From positions 434,001 to 498,000 of the forward strand of contig NZ_JACSPW010000001.1 in NCBI RefSeq assembly GCF_014836935.1: 64,000 nt of DNA. Direction: 5' to 3'. A model generated the notes under the pieces. It searched no databases. It had not been told where the DNA came from and was given only the letters and a program-made list of their open reading frames with translations. Source of the stretch: Solibacillus merdavium. GTDB lineage: Bacteria > Bacillota > Bacilli > Bacillales_A > Planococcaceae. Numbering within the stretch: position 1 is the stretch's first letter; every line of letters begins with the position of its first letter. This document shows positions 27,909-37,140 of the stretch, in pieces. A program made the translations under genes and the position numbers.

Positions 27909-27998
27909 TAAAGAATAAATACAAATATAGGACTGTTACGAAATTTAGAAAGTTTAACATTCCCTAATACAACAAAAAGAGCATATGATGAATAAGAT

Positions 27999-28042
27999 GA
28001 GCCTGTTTAGTAGAATCTAATTAAACAGACTCGTTTTTTTTG
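27999..28042 (+). terminator. Second terminator between rpsU and the nfeD operon
   Basis: GAGCCTGTTTA (27999-28009) pairs with TAAACAGACTC (28022-28032), followed by GTTTTTTTTG. No gene lies between it and the rpsU terminator; this is where yqeY stands in B. subtilis, so it may be that lost gene's terminator. Confidence 0.8.
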
Positions 28043-28182
28043 TTTACGAATGAGAATAAATTAACCGTAAATGATGATTTTTATTGCAAATTATAGAAAA
28101 TTATTAATTTTATGGTGGATTTAGCGTATAATAGACCGGTGAGGAGTCATTTTGAAAGAGGCGCAGATAAAAGTTATTTTTT

Positions 28183-28208
28183 TGAAACCTTTTATCTTTT
28201 CATCCGTA
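28183..28208 (+). promoter_or_regulatory. Sigma-W-type promoter for nfeD-floA
   Basis: TGAAAC (28183-28188), exactly 16 bp, CGTA (28205-28208): a full match to the ECF sigma-W consensus. In B. subtilis the yqeZ-yqfA-yqfB operon belongs to the sigma-W envelope-stress regulon, so the control appears conserved. The site lies inside a longer in-frame extension of nfeD, which rules that extension out. Confidence 0.85.
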
Positions 28209-28249
28209 TACCTACTATACATACAAATCAGCAAAGAGAGGTGAGAATA

Positions 28250-29584
28250 ATGAAACGGACTAAGATCTTTAGTTGGATTTTTCTAATGGTCATGTCAATC
28301 GTGTTAGTATTTCCTTCCTTAACAGCATTTGCGAATGGTAAAGTGTATGAAATATCGGTTAACAATGAAATTGAAAAAGGGTTAGTCGAGCATTTAAAGC
28401 GCGGATTTAATGAGGCGAAAAGCAATAATGCTGAGGCAATTATCCTCAATATGCATACACCTGGCGGATTTGTCGCTGCGGCTTCTGAAATTGGCAGGCT
28501 AATGGATAGTACGGATATACCGATTATCGCCTTCATCAATTCTGATGCGCTGTCTGCGGGTGCGTACATCGCATTGCATGCGGATAAAATTTATATGACG
28601 CCTAATGCGACAATGGGGGCAGCGGCGGTTATTGATTCTGCCGGAAATACAGCTGGTGAAAAGGCAGAAAGCGATTGGCTTGCAAAAATGACGTCAGCTG
28701 CTGAAAACTCCGGACGGGATCCAAAATTCGCCCAGGCAATGGTCAGAAATGACTTTGATTTACCAGAGTTGAGAGCCCCGAAAGGAAAGCTTCTGACATT
28801 GACTGCTGAAGATGCCGAAAAGGTGAATTACTCTGAAGGAACTGTTGCTTCCATTGATGCACTGCTTAAAACACTGCAGCTTGAGGATAGTGAAGTTGTA
28901 AAGGTTGAGCAAACATTTGCAGAAAAGCTTGCGCGCTTTATTACCAATCCGATAATTGTTCCTATACTGTTGTCAATTGCCAGTATTGGATTAGTAGTAG
29001 AGTTGTACTCGCCTGGCTTTGGCCTTGCCGGGTCAATGGGGCTTGCTTCATTAGGTATGTTTTTCTTTGGTCATCTCATTGCAGGATTTGCAGGATATGA
29101 AACACTTATCATTTTCGTCATCGGACTGATTTTAGTCATTGCCGAACTGTTTGTACCAGGTGGCATATTAGGTATCATCGGGGGCGCACTAATTATTGGA
29201 AGTTTACTTTTTGCAGGGGAAAGCTTCGCCCATATGGCATATTCGATTTTAATTGCAATGATAATTGCAGGTATAGGAATGGTGATACTTATGAAATTCT
29301 TCGGGAAAAAGTTGCATATGTTTAATCGTCTCGTACTGAGAGATGCTACGTCGACGGAAGAAGGCTATGTTTCAAATACGAACCGAATTGAATTGATAGG
29401 CAAAGTAGGTCAATCTATTACACCGTTGCGTCCATCAGGTACAGTTTTGGTTGGTCAGGAACGTCTTGATGTGGTAACACAAGGTGGCTATATGGATGCT
29501 GGTAAAACAGTAGAAATAGTAAAAGTAGAAGGCTCACGTATTGTCGTGAGAGAATTTATTGAAAAAGGTGGAGAAGGAATATGA
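28250..29584 (+). CDS. NfeD-family membrane-bound protease-like protein (YqeZ)
   Basis: Long-form NfeD protein. The 444 residues start with a signal peptide ([20 protein letters not shown] to about residue 28). A ClpP-like serine protease domain follows, with [18 protein letters not shown] and [20 protein letters not shown], the Ser-Gly and Lys catalytic region. Four or five membrane helices lie between about 245 and 345, and an OB-fold NfeD domain ends the protein ([20 protein letters not shown]). AGAGAGGTGAG precedes ATG 28250. It overlaps floA by 4 bp (ATGA) and probably works with it in membrane domains. Confidence 0.93.
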   Translation: MKRTKIFSWIFLMVMSIVLVFPSLTAFANGKVYEISVNNEIEKGLVEHLKRGFNEAKSNNAEAIILNMHTPGGFVAAASEIGRLMDSTDIPIIAFINSDALSAGAYIALHADKIYMTPNATMGAAAVIDSAGNTAGEKAESDWLAKMTSAAENSGRDPKFAQAMVRNDFDLPELRAPKGKLLTLTAEDAEKVNYSEGTVASIDALLKTLQLEDSEVVKVEQTFAEKLARFITNPIIVPILLSIASIGLVVELYSPGFGLAGSMGLASLGMFFFGHLIAGFAGYETLIIFVIGLILVIAELFVPGGILGIIGGALIIGSLLFAGESFAHMAYSILIAMIIAGIGMVILMKFFGKKLHMFNRLVLRDATSTEEGYVSNTNRIELIGKVGQSITPLRPSGTVLVGQERLDVVTQGGYMDAGKTVEIVKVEGSRIVVREFIEKGGEGI

Positions 29585-30588
29585 GTATGTTTGAAGATGC
29601 AGGAACCATTACATTAATTATTGGATTAATTATTGCATTTGTCATCTTGGCAGTATTTTTCACATTTGTTCCAGTCGCACTATGGATTAGTGCACTTGCA
29701 GCAGGTGTAAGAGTAAGTATTTTCACATTAATCGGGATGCGTTTACGTCGGGTAATCCCTTCACGTATCGTGAATCCGTTAATTAAAGCACATAAAGCAG
29801 GTTTGGACGTAACAATTAACCAATTAGAATCCCACTATTTAGCAGGTGGTAATGTTGACCGTGTTGTAAATGCATTAATCGCAGCACACCGAGCAAATAT
29901 TGAGTTAACTTTCGAACGTGCAGCAGCAATTGATTTAGCTGGACGTGACGTTTTAGAAGCAGTACAAATGTCGGTTAACCCTAAAGTTATTGAAACACCA
30001 TTCATTGCAGGTGTAGCGATGAACGGTATTGAAGTAAAAGCAAAAGCGCGTATTACAGTGCGTGCTAACTTAGACCGCCTAGTCGGGGGTGCTGGTGAAG
30101 AGACGATTGTAGCCCGTGTAGGTGAAGGTATCGTATCAACATTAGGTTCTAGTGCATCACATTCAAAAGTATTAGAAAATCCAGATTTAATCTCTCAAAC
30201 AGTACTTTCTAAAGGTTTAGACTCTGGTACAGCTTTCGAAATTCTATCGATTGATATCGCAGACGTTGATATCGGTAAAAACATCGGTGCCGAGCTTCAA
30301 ATTGAGCAAGCACAAGCAGATAAAAACATTGCACAGGCAAAAGCGGAAGAACGTCGTGCTATGGCCGTTGCAAGTGAGCAAGAAATGATTGCAAAAGTTC
30401 AAGAGATGAAAGCGAAAGTAGTAGAAGCAGAGGCAGAAGTTCCTATGGCTCTAGCAGAAGCGCTTCGTTCGGGTAACTTTGGTATAATGGATTATATGAA
30501 CTATAAAAATATTCAGGCAGATACATCAATGCGTGATTCCATTTCAAAAGTCTCAAATAACGAAAATCAGGATCCAAAGAATAAATAA
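29581..30588 (+). CDS. floA: Flotillin-like protein FloA
   Basis: Scaffold of functional membrane microdomains. The 335 residues have an N-terminal hairpin or transmembrane stretch (about 10-50), a SPFH/PHB-like domain ([20 protein letters not shown]-type sequence, [40 protein letters not shown]), and an Ala-Glu-rich coiled coil near 235-290 ([20 protein letters not shown]). It is close to B. subtilis YqfA. ATG 29581 overlaps the nfeD stop; a second ATG at 29587 is possible. It is controlled by the upstream sigma-W site. Confidence 0.97.
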   Translation: MSMFEDAGTITLIIGLIIAFVILAVFFTFVPVALWISALAAGVRVSIFTLIGMRLRRVIPSRIVNPLIKAHKAGLDVTINQLESHYLAGGNVDRVVNALIAAHRANIELTFERAAAIDLAGRDVLEAVQMSVNPKVIETPFIAGVAMNGIEVKAKARITVRANLDRLVGGAGEETIVARVGEGIVSTLGSSASHSKVLENPDLISQTVLSKGLDSGTAFEILSIDIADVDIGKNIGAELQIEQAQADKNIAQAKAEERRAMAVASEQEMIAKVQEMKAKVVEAEAEVPMALAEALRSGNFGIMDYMNYKNIQADTSMRDSISKVSNNENQDPKNK

Positions 30589-30611
30589 TCGAGGAAGGGA
30601 GTGAGCACTAG

Positions 30612-31079
30612 ATGGAAGGATTTATCATAATGATCATTATATTTGTTGTCAGTTCCTTGTTAGGTAAAGGAAAAGAACAGCAAAAGAAAGAATCAAAACA
30701 GATGCCGCCATTTAGCAGTCAACCTGCTCCTCGAAAACAGGAAGTAGAACAAAGAACCGAGCAAAGACGTCCGAAATCTTTGGAGGACTTTGCAAATGAG
30801 GTATTTGGTCAGCTTAATGAAAAAGCAAAGCCAGTTGCACAAAAAGTGACTCAAGAGCTTCCTAAACAAGTAGAAAAGCCTGTTCTAGAAGCAAAGCGAG
30901 TTATAACTGATGTACGTACAGACAATCCAAATAGTGCACGTTCATTAAAGGAACGTCCAATTGTTGCATTGGCAAAAAAAGAGGCCGAAGCATTCCAGGT
31001 AGTGCCTTCTAGTCAACGTGATTTAATGCAAGCCATCATTATGACAGAAGTTCTGGGACCACCAAAGGCAAGAAGATAA
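30612..31079 (+). CDS. Small membrane-anchored protein in the floA operon
   Basis: The 155-residue protein starts with one membrane segment (EGFIIMIIIFVVSSLLGKG). A long polar, Lys-, Gln- and Pro-rich cytoplasmic tail follows, probably disordered in the middle. It ends with a compact conserved-looking segment, SQRDLMQAIIMTEVLGPPKA. It occupies the yqfB position of the B. subtilis sigma-W operon, but I cannot confirm homology. It lies 23 bp after floA with GAGGAAGGGAG upstream, and a terminator follows. It may be an accessory of the flotillin domain. Confidence 0.8.
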   Translation: MEGFIIMIIIFVVSSLLGKGKEQQKKESKQMPPFSSQPAPRKQEVEQRTEQRRPKSLEDFANEVFGQLNEKAKPVAQKVTQELPKQVEKPVLEAKRVITDVRTDNPNSARSLKERPIVALAKKEAEAFQVVPSSQRDLMQAIIMTEVLGPPKARR

Positions 31080-31086
31080 TCATAAG

Positions 31087-31132
31087 ACTACCTATTACTG
31101 CGTAAATTAACGTAGAAATAGGTAGTTTTTTA
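31087..31132 (+). terminator. Intrinsic terminator after the floA operon
   Basis: ACTACCTATT (31087-31096) pairs with AATAGGTAGT (31117-31126), followed by TTTTTAG. Confidence 0.88.
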
Positions 31133-31214
31133 GTTAAAAAAGTAACGGGCAGAATATAATTAATATTGAAGGGCATAAGAAATGGGTATATACATGATGA
31201 GAGGGGGAATTCAA

Positions 31215-31757
31215 TTGAAAAGTGTTTGGATTAACGTCGTGATCATGAGTGCGTTCATTTTAGCAGCATGCGGGAATACTAGTAATGAGAATCTTTCAGA
31301 TGCAGGTGAAACAAATATTGTTTATGAGAATGATGAGATGATTTCGCATAATCTGGAAGGGGTAACAGTTTCATTCGACTATCAAATCCAAAAGATAACT
31401 AATAGTGAGATGCTATCACAATCTACCAATTTACAATCTGGAGATTATTTACTTGAAGTTAGTGGAGAGATTTATAATGATTTTGAGCAAATGATTTATT
31501 ATACACCTCATTTCAATATAGAAACTTCTGAAAAAGTGAAAATTGAGCAGTTGTCATCTACGGTTGGCGATGAGCAAATTTTAGTGAATCCGCAAATGAA
31601 AACGAATTTTACCGTTGTCTATTTAATTCCTAAGGAACAATACAATGAAAATGCATTTTTAAATCTCCGTGTTCCGGCAGCATTTAAAGAGCCGGACAGT
31701 GAAAGCTCCGGTGATGCGTTGGGAGATTCCGTAAATTGGGAAATTCCAATCAAATAA
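31215..31757 (+). CDS. Putative lipoprotein
   Basis: Starting at TTG 31215, with GAGGGGG (31201-31207) 7 nt upstream, the 180-residue product has a lipoprotein signal, KSVWINVVIMSAFILAAC, with the lipobox Cys at about residue 19. The mature part resembles a small immunoglobulin-like DUF4352-type domain: GDYLLEVSGEIYNDF, YYTPHFNIET, FTVVYLIP. That fold is inference. No specific function can be given. It is monocistronic between the floA operon and the sporulation pair yqfCD. Confidence 0.75.
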   Translation: MKSVWINVVIMSAFILAACGNTSNENLSDAGETNIVYENDEMISHNLEGVTVSFDYQIQKITNSEMLSQSTNLQSGDYLLEVSGEIYNDFEQMIYYTPHFNIETSEKVKIEQLSSTVGDEQILVNPQMKTNFTVVYLIPKEQYNENAFLNLRVPAAFKEPDSESSGDALGDSVNWEIPIK

Positions 31758-31767
31758 ACTACACATG

Positions 31768-31808
31768 CCTTCTTTTTCCGTAGCATATAGTGACGTAAAA
31801 AGGAGGCT
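31768..31808 (+). promoter_or_regulatory. Hairpin that includes the yqfC ribosome binding site
   Basis: GCCTTCTTTTT (31768-31778) pairs with AAAAAGGAGGC (31798-31808), one G-T pair. The right arm contains the AGGAGG of yqfC and is followed by TTTTTATT, so the structure can act as terminator of the lipoprotein gene and mask the site in readthrough RNA. CATATAGT (31785-31792) resembles a sigma-E -10 and would start a short leader lacking the left arm. Confidence 0.55.
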
Positions 31809-31813
31809 TTTTA

Positions 31814-32050
31814 TTGAGAAAATTATTTCCTATAAATAATAAATTACAAATCTCCTCTTTTCTGGACATCCGCTATGATGGTTCCTATACGTTAGGAGAT
31901 GTGTCCCCTACTGAATACAATTGTCATACGAAGGACTTTACTATGCATATTCGTGCTGGTGAGTTGGAAGTAATGCATCTGTTTGAGGAAGGCTTTTTAA
32001 TTCATTGTAAAAAGCTTGAAAAATTGTCTATTGAGCGAATAAAAAAATGA
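31814..32050 (+). CDS. yqfC: Sporulation protein YqfC
   Basis: A 78-residue protein of the YabP/YqfC sporulation family, expressed in the mother cell in B. subtilis. Family sequence includes YTLGDVSPTEYNCHTKDFTM and MHIRAGELEVMHLFEEGFLI. The TTG start at 31814 is preceded by AGGAGG 7 nt away. It overlaps yqfD by 4 bp, so the pair is translationally coupled. It supports the view that the organism forms endospores. Confidence 0.93.
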   Translation: MRKLFPINNKLQISSFLDIRYDGSYTLGDVSPTEYNCHTKDFTMHIRAGELEVMHLFEEGFLIHCKKLEKLSIERIKK

Positions 32051-33156
32051 AAAGGCCTTATAAAAAACTTATAACAATTAAGATGAAGCAATCGAAAGAA
32101 GCCCATACTTTTATTACGCTCCTGAAAAAAAATAATGTTCGAATTACACAACTTCGTTTTCCACAAAAGGAAATTACTTTCCAGCTTGCATACAATGACT
32201 TATCCTTAATTCGAAAGCTTAGAAAACAAGCGAAAGTTCGAATTGCAATTCGCTATAGTGAACCGGAAGTTATTTTGCAAAAGGATTTGAAGACAGGTAT
32301 AGGGCTGATTTTGCTGCTTATAATCCCATTATTATTATCACGGTTTATTTGGCAAGTGGAAGTTGAAGCGCAAACCGTAGAACTCGAGGATGAGGTGATG
32401 GACTATTTGCAGCAGGAAGTAGGGATAGAATTTCCTGTGCGAAAGAGTGCATTTATTTCCGATAATGAAATTCGTCAAACAATGATGAGGCAGTTCAGGG
32501 AGTTTTCTTGGGTACATATTATGAAAAATGGCAGTAAAGTTACAATTAGCCCACAGTTAGCGCCGAAAATAGAACCGCCTCAAAAGCCAAGTACAAATCA
32601 ATATTTAGTTGCTGCAAACAATGGAGTCGTTACACATTTTCAAATCGAAAAAGGAATTCGTAAAGTAGAGCCGAATACAACAGTTTATCGTGGGGATGTT
32701 CTCGTATCTGGCATTTTGGAGTACGGAGAAAAGTCAATAATGATAGGAGCGGAAGGTAAGGTATTTGTCGACTATTGGCTCGAAACCTCTTTTACCATTC
32801 CGAAAACAATTAAAATGGAAGTATTGGATGATTATGGTTGGAACTATAAAATTAACTGGAGTGAAATTGGAGCTTCAATTGAGCAAAAATCATTTAAACC
32901 GTTAAAGTCAATTGTGACTTACGAACCGTATAGAATGTTCCAGAAAAAAACGGAGAAGATAAGTGAGAAGGATATCGAATCAGTTATTTTACCATTACTA
33001 CATGAAAAGATGATTTATTCATTGCCGCTTGAATCCGCGATTAAAGCAGAAAAACTTTTGCACGTGTACGCTGATGATGATACAGTTAAAGGGAAAGTCT
33101 TGTATTTAGTAAATGAAAATATCGCAAAACCACATCTAATTCACCAAGGAGAATGA
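32047..33156 (+). CDS. yqfD: Sporulation protein YqfD
   Basis: Membrane protein of 369 residues made in the mother cell during sporulation. A cytoplasmic N-terminal domain (1-85, RKLRKQAKVRIAIRYSEPEV) is followed by one membrane helix near residues 87-103 (GIGLILLLIIPLLLSRFIWQ). The large extracytoplasmic part contains VHIMKNGSKVTISPQLAPKI and the family motif NGVVTHFQIEKG with VYRGDVLVSGIL. The start ATGA overlaps the yqfC stop. phoH follows directly, as in B. subtilis. Confidence 0.94.
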   Translation: MKRPYKKLITIKMKQSKEAHTFITLLKKNNVRITQLRFPQKEITFQLAYNDLSLIRKLRKQAKVRIAIRYSEPEVILQKDLKTGIGLILLLIIPLLLSRFIWQVEVEAQTVELEDEVMDYLQQEVGIEFPVRKSAFISDNEIRQTMMRQFREFSWVHIMKNGSKVTISPQLAPKIEPPQKPSTNQYLVAANNGVVTHFQIEKGIRKVEPNTTVYRGDVLVSGILEYGEKSIMIGAEGKVFVDYWLETSFTIPKTIKMEVLDDYGWNYKINWSEIGASIEQKSFKPLKSIVTYEPYRMFQKKTEKISEKDIESVILPLLHEKMIYSLPLESAIKAEKLLHVYADDDTVKGKVLYLVNENIAKPHLIHQGE

Positions 33157-33158
33157 GT

Positions 33159-34118
33159 ATGTCAGAAAAATATGTTGAGCTACAAATCGACAATCCAAAT
33201 GAAGCGGTCATGCTTTTGGGAATGTCTGATGCAAATATAACATTGATTGAAGAAACTTATAATGTCCAGATTATTACGCGTGGCGAAGTAATTCAGATTG
33301 CAGGCGATGATGCAGCAAAGAAAAAACAAGCACATTCAGTATTAGAAGCATTACTTAAAGTAATAAGGAAAAATATTAATATTGATCAGCGCGATGTGAC
33401 GACAGCGATTGAGATGGAAAGTAAAGGCACAATTGAATATTATGCAGAACTATATGATGAAGAAATAGCGCGCAATACTAAAGGAAAGCCGATTCGTGCC
33501 AAAACAATTGGTCAGCGAGAATACATTCGGGCAATCCGTCATAAGGATTTAATTTTTGGTATTGGTCCAGCCGGTACAGGTAAAACTTATTTGGCGGTTG
33601 TTATGGCTACACAGGCCTTAAAGAATGGACATGTAAAACGTATAATTTTAACCCGTCCTGCAGTTGAAGCGGGTGAATCATTAGGGTTTTTGCCGGGTGA
33701 TTTAAAGGAAAAGGTTGATCCTTATCTACGCCCTCTATATGACGCTCTGCACGACATTTACGGGCAGGAACAGACTCAACGTCTAATTGAACGTGGAACA
33801 ATTGAAATTGCACCTTTAGCCTATATGCGCGGGCGTACATTAGACGATGCATTCGTTATTTTGGATGAAGCCCAAAATACAACACACCAGCAAATGAAAA
33901 TGTTTTTAACACGTTTAGGTTTTGGATCTAAAATGGTAATTACTGGTGATAAAACGCAAATAGATTTACCAAAAAACACCGAATCAGGTCTCATCATTGC
34001 AGAACGCACATTAAAATACGTGAAAGACATTCACTTCCAAATATTAGAACAAGGGGATGTAGTGAGGCATCCTTTAGTAGCAAGAGTAATACAAGCTTAC
34101 TCCGACCAGGAATTATAA
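33159..34118 (+). CDS. phoH: PhoH-like ATPase
   Basis: Cytoplasmic P-loop ATPase of the PhoH family, often linked to RNA metabolism because it neighbours ybeY. The 319 residues have an N-terminal KH-like part, then FGIGPAGTGKTYLAVVMATQ (Walker A) near residue 135 and DDAFVILDEAQNTTHQQMK (Walker B) near 232. ITGDKTQIDLP follows. ATG 33159 is chosen over ATG 33153 because CAAGGAG ends at 33151, only 1 nt from the latter. A terminator follows, and then a large repeat instead of the usual immediate pgpH. Confidence 0.97.
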   Translation: MSEKYVELQIDNPNEAVMLLGMSDANITLIEETYNVQIITRGEVIQIAGDDAAKKKQAHSVLEALLKVIRKNINIDQRDVTTAIEMESKGTIEYYAELYDEEIARNTKGKPIRAKTIGQREYIRAIRHKDLIFGIGPAGTGKTYLAVVMATQALKNGHVKRIILTRPAVEAGESLGFLPGDLKEKVDPYLRPLYDALHDIYGQEQTQRLIERGTIEIAPLAYMRGRTLDDAFVILDEAQNTTHQQMKMFLTRLGFGSKMVITGDKTQIDLPKNTESGLIIAERTLKYVKDIHFQILEQGDVVRHPLVARVIQAYSDQEL

Positions 34119-34126
34119 TTTTACGC

Positions 34127-34159
34127 AAAGAGCAGTTGCACCGTGCAATTGCTCTTTTT
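34127..34159 (+). terminator. Intrinsic terminator after phoH
   Basis: AAAGAGCAGTTGCAC (34127-34141) pairs with GTGCAATTGCTCTTT (34143-34157), followed by TT. The stem is nearly perfect with a 1-nt apex, so the actual loop is larger. Confidence 0.9.
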
Positions 34160-34236
34160 GGTCTTCTGATAATTTCAGATTAAAAGCTCAAAGTTACATA
34201 AATAAATGGTATCATTTGTAAATAGAAAAAATCTTT

Positions 34237-34886
34237 GGTTCATCACCATAAGTTGGGGATGACAAAATTGAAAGAATAAGATTTTTTAATGAAATCCGTT
34301 CTGTTGCGCTACGGGAAAAACGCGTTGAAGCAAGTGTTTTTGAAGCTCGCGTCCGTTGTACTACGTTCTGGGGCAGGCTTTCCGGGCGGAGTGGCTCCAA
34401 AGCTTTTGTAGATTAAATTGCGTAACGAGATAAATAGAGGAATGAATTTCCGTTATTTTTAAAATAACATAAAAAATAGTGAAAATAACGGAAGGGATTT
34501 CCGTTATTGACCTAAAAAACATGAAATTTCAGGATTTTATTTAAAATAACGGTAAAACGTTCCCTTATTTTTCCTAAAACGAGTTACATCATTCAAATAG
34601 CGGTAAAATCTCCCTTTATTTTAGGAGGGCACTGAAAAACTTAATAATAAGGCACTTTCTGTCTACTAAGGCGTTTTGCCCACTCAAAGTTGGTCGGATA
34701 CTTCAGTGCTTTTATTCTACCACTTTATAACGAGGGAAAATTTTCGGATTGGTGGGCCTCGCAAACGGTAATAAAGGCAGTGATAAAGACATGTATCACG
34801 TGGTTTTAGCGCGGTCTACCGTAGCCCACGAATCAATCAATTGAAATTTTATTAGAAAATCTTCCCCATGTTATGGTGATGAGCGG
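34237..34886 (+). mobile_element. Candidate 650-bp non-autonomous element (extended repeat, copy C)
   Basis: The ends carry inverted copies of TCATCACCATAANNTGGGGA (left from 34240; right ending near 34882, 18 of 20 bases alike). Just outside each end lies AATCTTT (34230-34236 and 34887-34893), a candidate 7-bp target duplication. Inside are a GC-rich end (34370-34400), the four-box core, and an inner inverted repeat, GATTGGTGGGC (34747-34757) with GCCCACGAATC (34824-34834). No transposase or other protein is encoded. Most of it matches 23490-23950 in inverse orientation. It occupies the gap between phoH and pgpH. Confidence 0.55.
34432..34621 (+). repeat. Four-box 51-61-51 palindrome element, copy C core
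   Basis: Boxes of 27 bp start at 34432, 34483, 34544 and 34595 (steps 51, 61, 51). Box 2 is the best palindrome: AAATAACGGAA, GGGAT, TTCCGTTATTG. Boxes 3 and 4 share a GGTAAAA core. The gap between boxes 2 and 3 contains CCTAAAAAACATGAAATTTC, identical to copy D. Confidence 0.92.
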
Positions 34887-35011
34887 AATCTTTCGTTTTT
34901 AATAGATAATTTTATAGGCGGAAAGACATTTATTAGAAAAACATACAAGCTTTTCGTAACAACGAGGATATAAATTTGTTAAAATAAAAGTAGAAAGTAA
35001 AGTGGAGGTGC

Positions 35012-37129
35012 ATGATCATAGAGAAAATAAAAAAGCTCATCCAATTAATAAGTTTTCGTGCGTTGCTAATTATCGTACTTGCTGCTACGGCATTGTTACA
35101 ATTTTCTTTGATGATTGATAATGTCCGTGGTGTTACATATGATATTAAATTAACAGAATTATCACCAGAAACAATTCGTTCAATAAAAACCATTGAAGAT
35201 ACTGTCAAAACAGAACTGGAAGTAGAGAATGCCGAACGTTCAGTAGAACCTGTTTACATATTTAAAGAAGATGTACCAAGCCATCGTGCTACTTTCGTTA
35301 CGACTATATTTGATATTGTATTGGACGTAAAAAAGGATATTGGGAATCAGGATGGCGAAGTAGCCCAATCTGAACAGCTAGAGTTATTGCGTTCAAGTCT
35401 AAAAGATATAATAGAGAATCAGCAGACCCTGATTTTATCGGATGCACAGCTATTAAATTTACTGAATGCTACACAAGGGAATATTGAATCGACACGCGAT
35501 TCGCTGGCCACATTGGTAGAAGCGAATTTAAATCGTCCTCTTCGGAAGGAAAATCTGATTACATATCGTAATGACCTTGAAAGTAAGATTCGTCAGCATC
35601 CTTCCATATCGGAAGGCTTAATGAGTGTAGCTGTTGCTGTTGGACGTGCTGCTGTCGTAGAAACAGAAATACTTGATGAAGAAAAAACAGCAATTGCTGT
35701 GCAGCAAGCTAAAGATGCGGTTGAACCGACCCGGATTCTGCAAGGACAAATCATTGTTCAGGAAGGCGAAGTGGTTACTAGGGAGATTTACCGACAACTC
35801 GAATTACTGGGGATGCTGGATAGTGAGGAATCGATCAAACCAATTGCCGGTCTATTCATATTAATTCTTCTGCAGATGTCATTTTTATTTGCATTATTCG
35901 ATCGTTCAAAAAAGGACCCTGCAAAAAAGCGTAACGAATTATTCGTTACGATGATTGTCTATACTATTGCATTGGTTATGATGAAATTGATTGGTATGAT
36001 TGCAGGGAATTTCGATCTAACGATTGCATTTATATTCCCTTCAGCCATGGTGACTATGCTTGTTCGTGTATTGGCAAATGACCGTACAGCAAGTATTGTA
36101 ACGGTAATGACCGCAGCATCTGCAGGCATTATTTTTCATGAAGGTTATTCGGCCATTTTACAGATGGATATGGCACTTTATATTTTATTTGGTGGTTTTG
36201 CATCAATTATTTTCATGCGCAGTCTGGAAAAGAGGAAAGATATTTTACAGGCCGTTGGTATTGTAACGCTTGTTAACATACTATTTATTGCATTTTATTT
36301 ACTTATGGCACAATCCGGCTATGGCTTTGTGGAAATTTCATTCTATGTAGCGTCTGCAATCATATCGGGATTATTATCCGGTGCACTGATGATGGGCTTA
36401 CTTCCATATTTTGAGTCTGCATTTGGACTTTTATCAGTCATGCGATTAATTGAACTATCGAACCCAAACCATCCACTTTTGAAAAAAATCTTAACGGAAA
36501 CGCCTGGTACGTACCATCATAGTATTATGGTAGCGAATTTAGCAGAAGCTGCCTGTGAAGCAATTGGAGCGGATGGCTTGCTGGCAAGAGTAAGTTGCTA
36601 TTATCATGATGTAGGCAAAACGCGAAGACCGATGTTCTTTATAGAAAACCAAATGGGTACAAACCCACATGATTCCATGTCACCTGAAAGCAGTGCGGAA
36701 ATTATCATTGCTCACACAACTGATGGGGCAGAGCTTCTCCGCAAGCATAAAATGCCTCAGGAGATTATTGATGTTTGTTTACAGCATCATGGGACAAGTA
36801 CATTGAAATACTTCTTGTTTAAGGCGAAGGAAGAAGGGAAAGAATTGGATGAAAGTATATTCCGCTATCCTGGTCCAAAGCCACAAACGAAAGAGGCAGC
36901 AATTATTAGCATTGCAGATAGTGTAGAGGCTGCAGTAAGGTCATTGCATCAGCCGAGTGCAGAAAAAATTCAAAAGCTTGTACAGACGATTATTCAGGAC
37001 CGTGTGCAAGATGATCAGTTTGATGAATGTGACATTTCTTTGAAAGAACTGAAAATTATTGAAGATATTTTATGTGAAACTTTAAATGGGACGTTCCACT
37101 CGCGTATTGAATATCCAAAGGAAAAATAG
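35012..37129 (+). CDS. pgpH: Cyclic-di-AMP phosphodiesterase PgpH (7TM-HD)
   Basis: Integral membrane HD-domain protein that hydrolyses c-di-AMP. The 705 residues include an N-terminal helix (about 15-33), a long extracytoplasmic 7TMR-HDED sensor (about 35-270), and seven membrane helices (about 275-460). The cytoplasmic HD domain has [19 protein letters not shown] near 500 and [11 protein letters not shown] near 530 as metal and catalytic motifs; [10 protein letters not shown] follows. GGAGGTG precedes the ATG. It heads pgpH-ybeY-dgkA-cdd-era, the order known from B. subtilis. Confidence 0.96.
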   Translation: MIIEKIKKLIQLISFRALLIIVLAATALLQFSLMIDNVRGVTYDIKLTELSPETIRSIKTIEDTVKTELEVENAERSVEPVYIFKEDVPSHRATFVTTIFDIVLDVKKDIGNQDGEVAQSEQLELLRSSLKDIIENQQTLILSDAQLLNLLNATQGNIESTRDSLATLVEANLNRPLRKENLITYRNDLESKIRQHPSISEGLMSVAVAVGRAAVVETEILDEEKTAIAVQQAKDAVEPTRILQGQIIVQEGEVVTREIYRQLELLGMLDSEESIKPIAGLFILILLQMSFLFALFDRSKKDPAKKRNELFVTMIVYTIALVMMKLIGMIAGNFDLTIAFIFPSAMVTMLVRVLANDRTASIVTVMTAASAGIIFHEGYSAILQMDMALYILFGGFASIIFMRSLEKRKDILQAVGIVTLVNILFIAFYLLMAQSGYGFVEISFYVASAIISGLLSGALMMGLLPYFESAFGLLSVMRLIELSNPNHPLLKKILTETPGTYHHSIMVANLAEAACEAIGADGLLARVSCYYHDVGKTRRPMFFIENQMGTNPHDSMSPESSAEIIIAHTTDGAELLRKHKMPQEIIDVCLQHHGTSTLKYFLFKAKEEGKELDESIFRYPGPKPQTKEAAIISIADSVEAAVRSLHQPSAEKIQKLVQTIIQDRVQDDQFDECDISLKELKIIEDILCETLNGTFHSRIEYPKEK

Positions 37130-37140
37130 GAGGGAACAAA

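Noticed and set aside
28112-28249. N-terminal extension of the NfeD protein
   Set aside because: The extension contains the sigma-W-type promoter, and the true start at 28250 has a ribosome binding site and a signal peptide.
34933-35208. 91-residue minus-strand frame at the start of pgpH
   Set aside because: Antisense shadow of the pgpH N-terminus and its leader.
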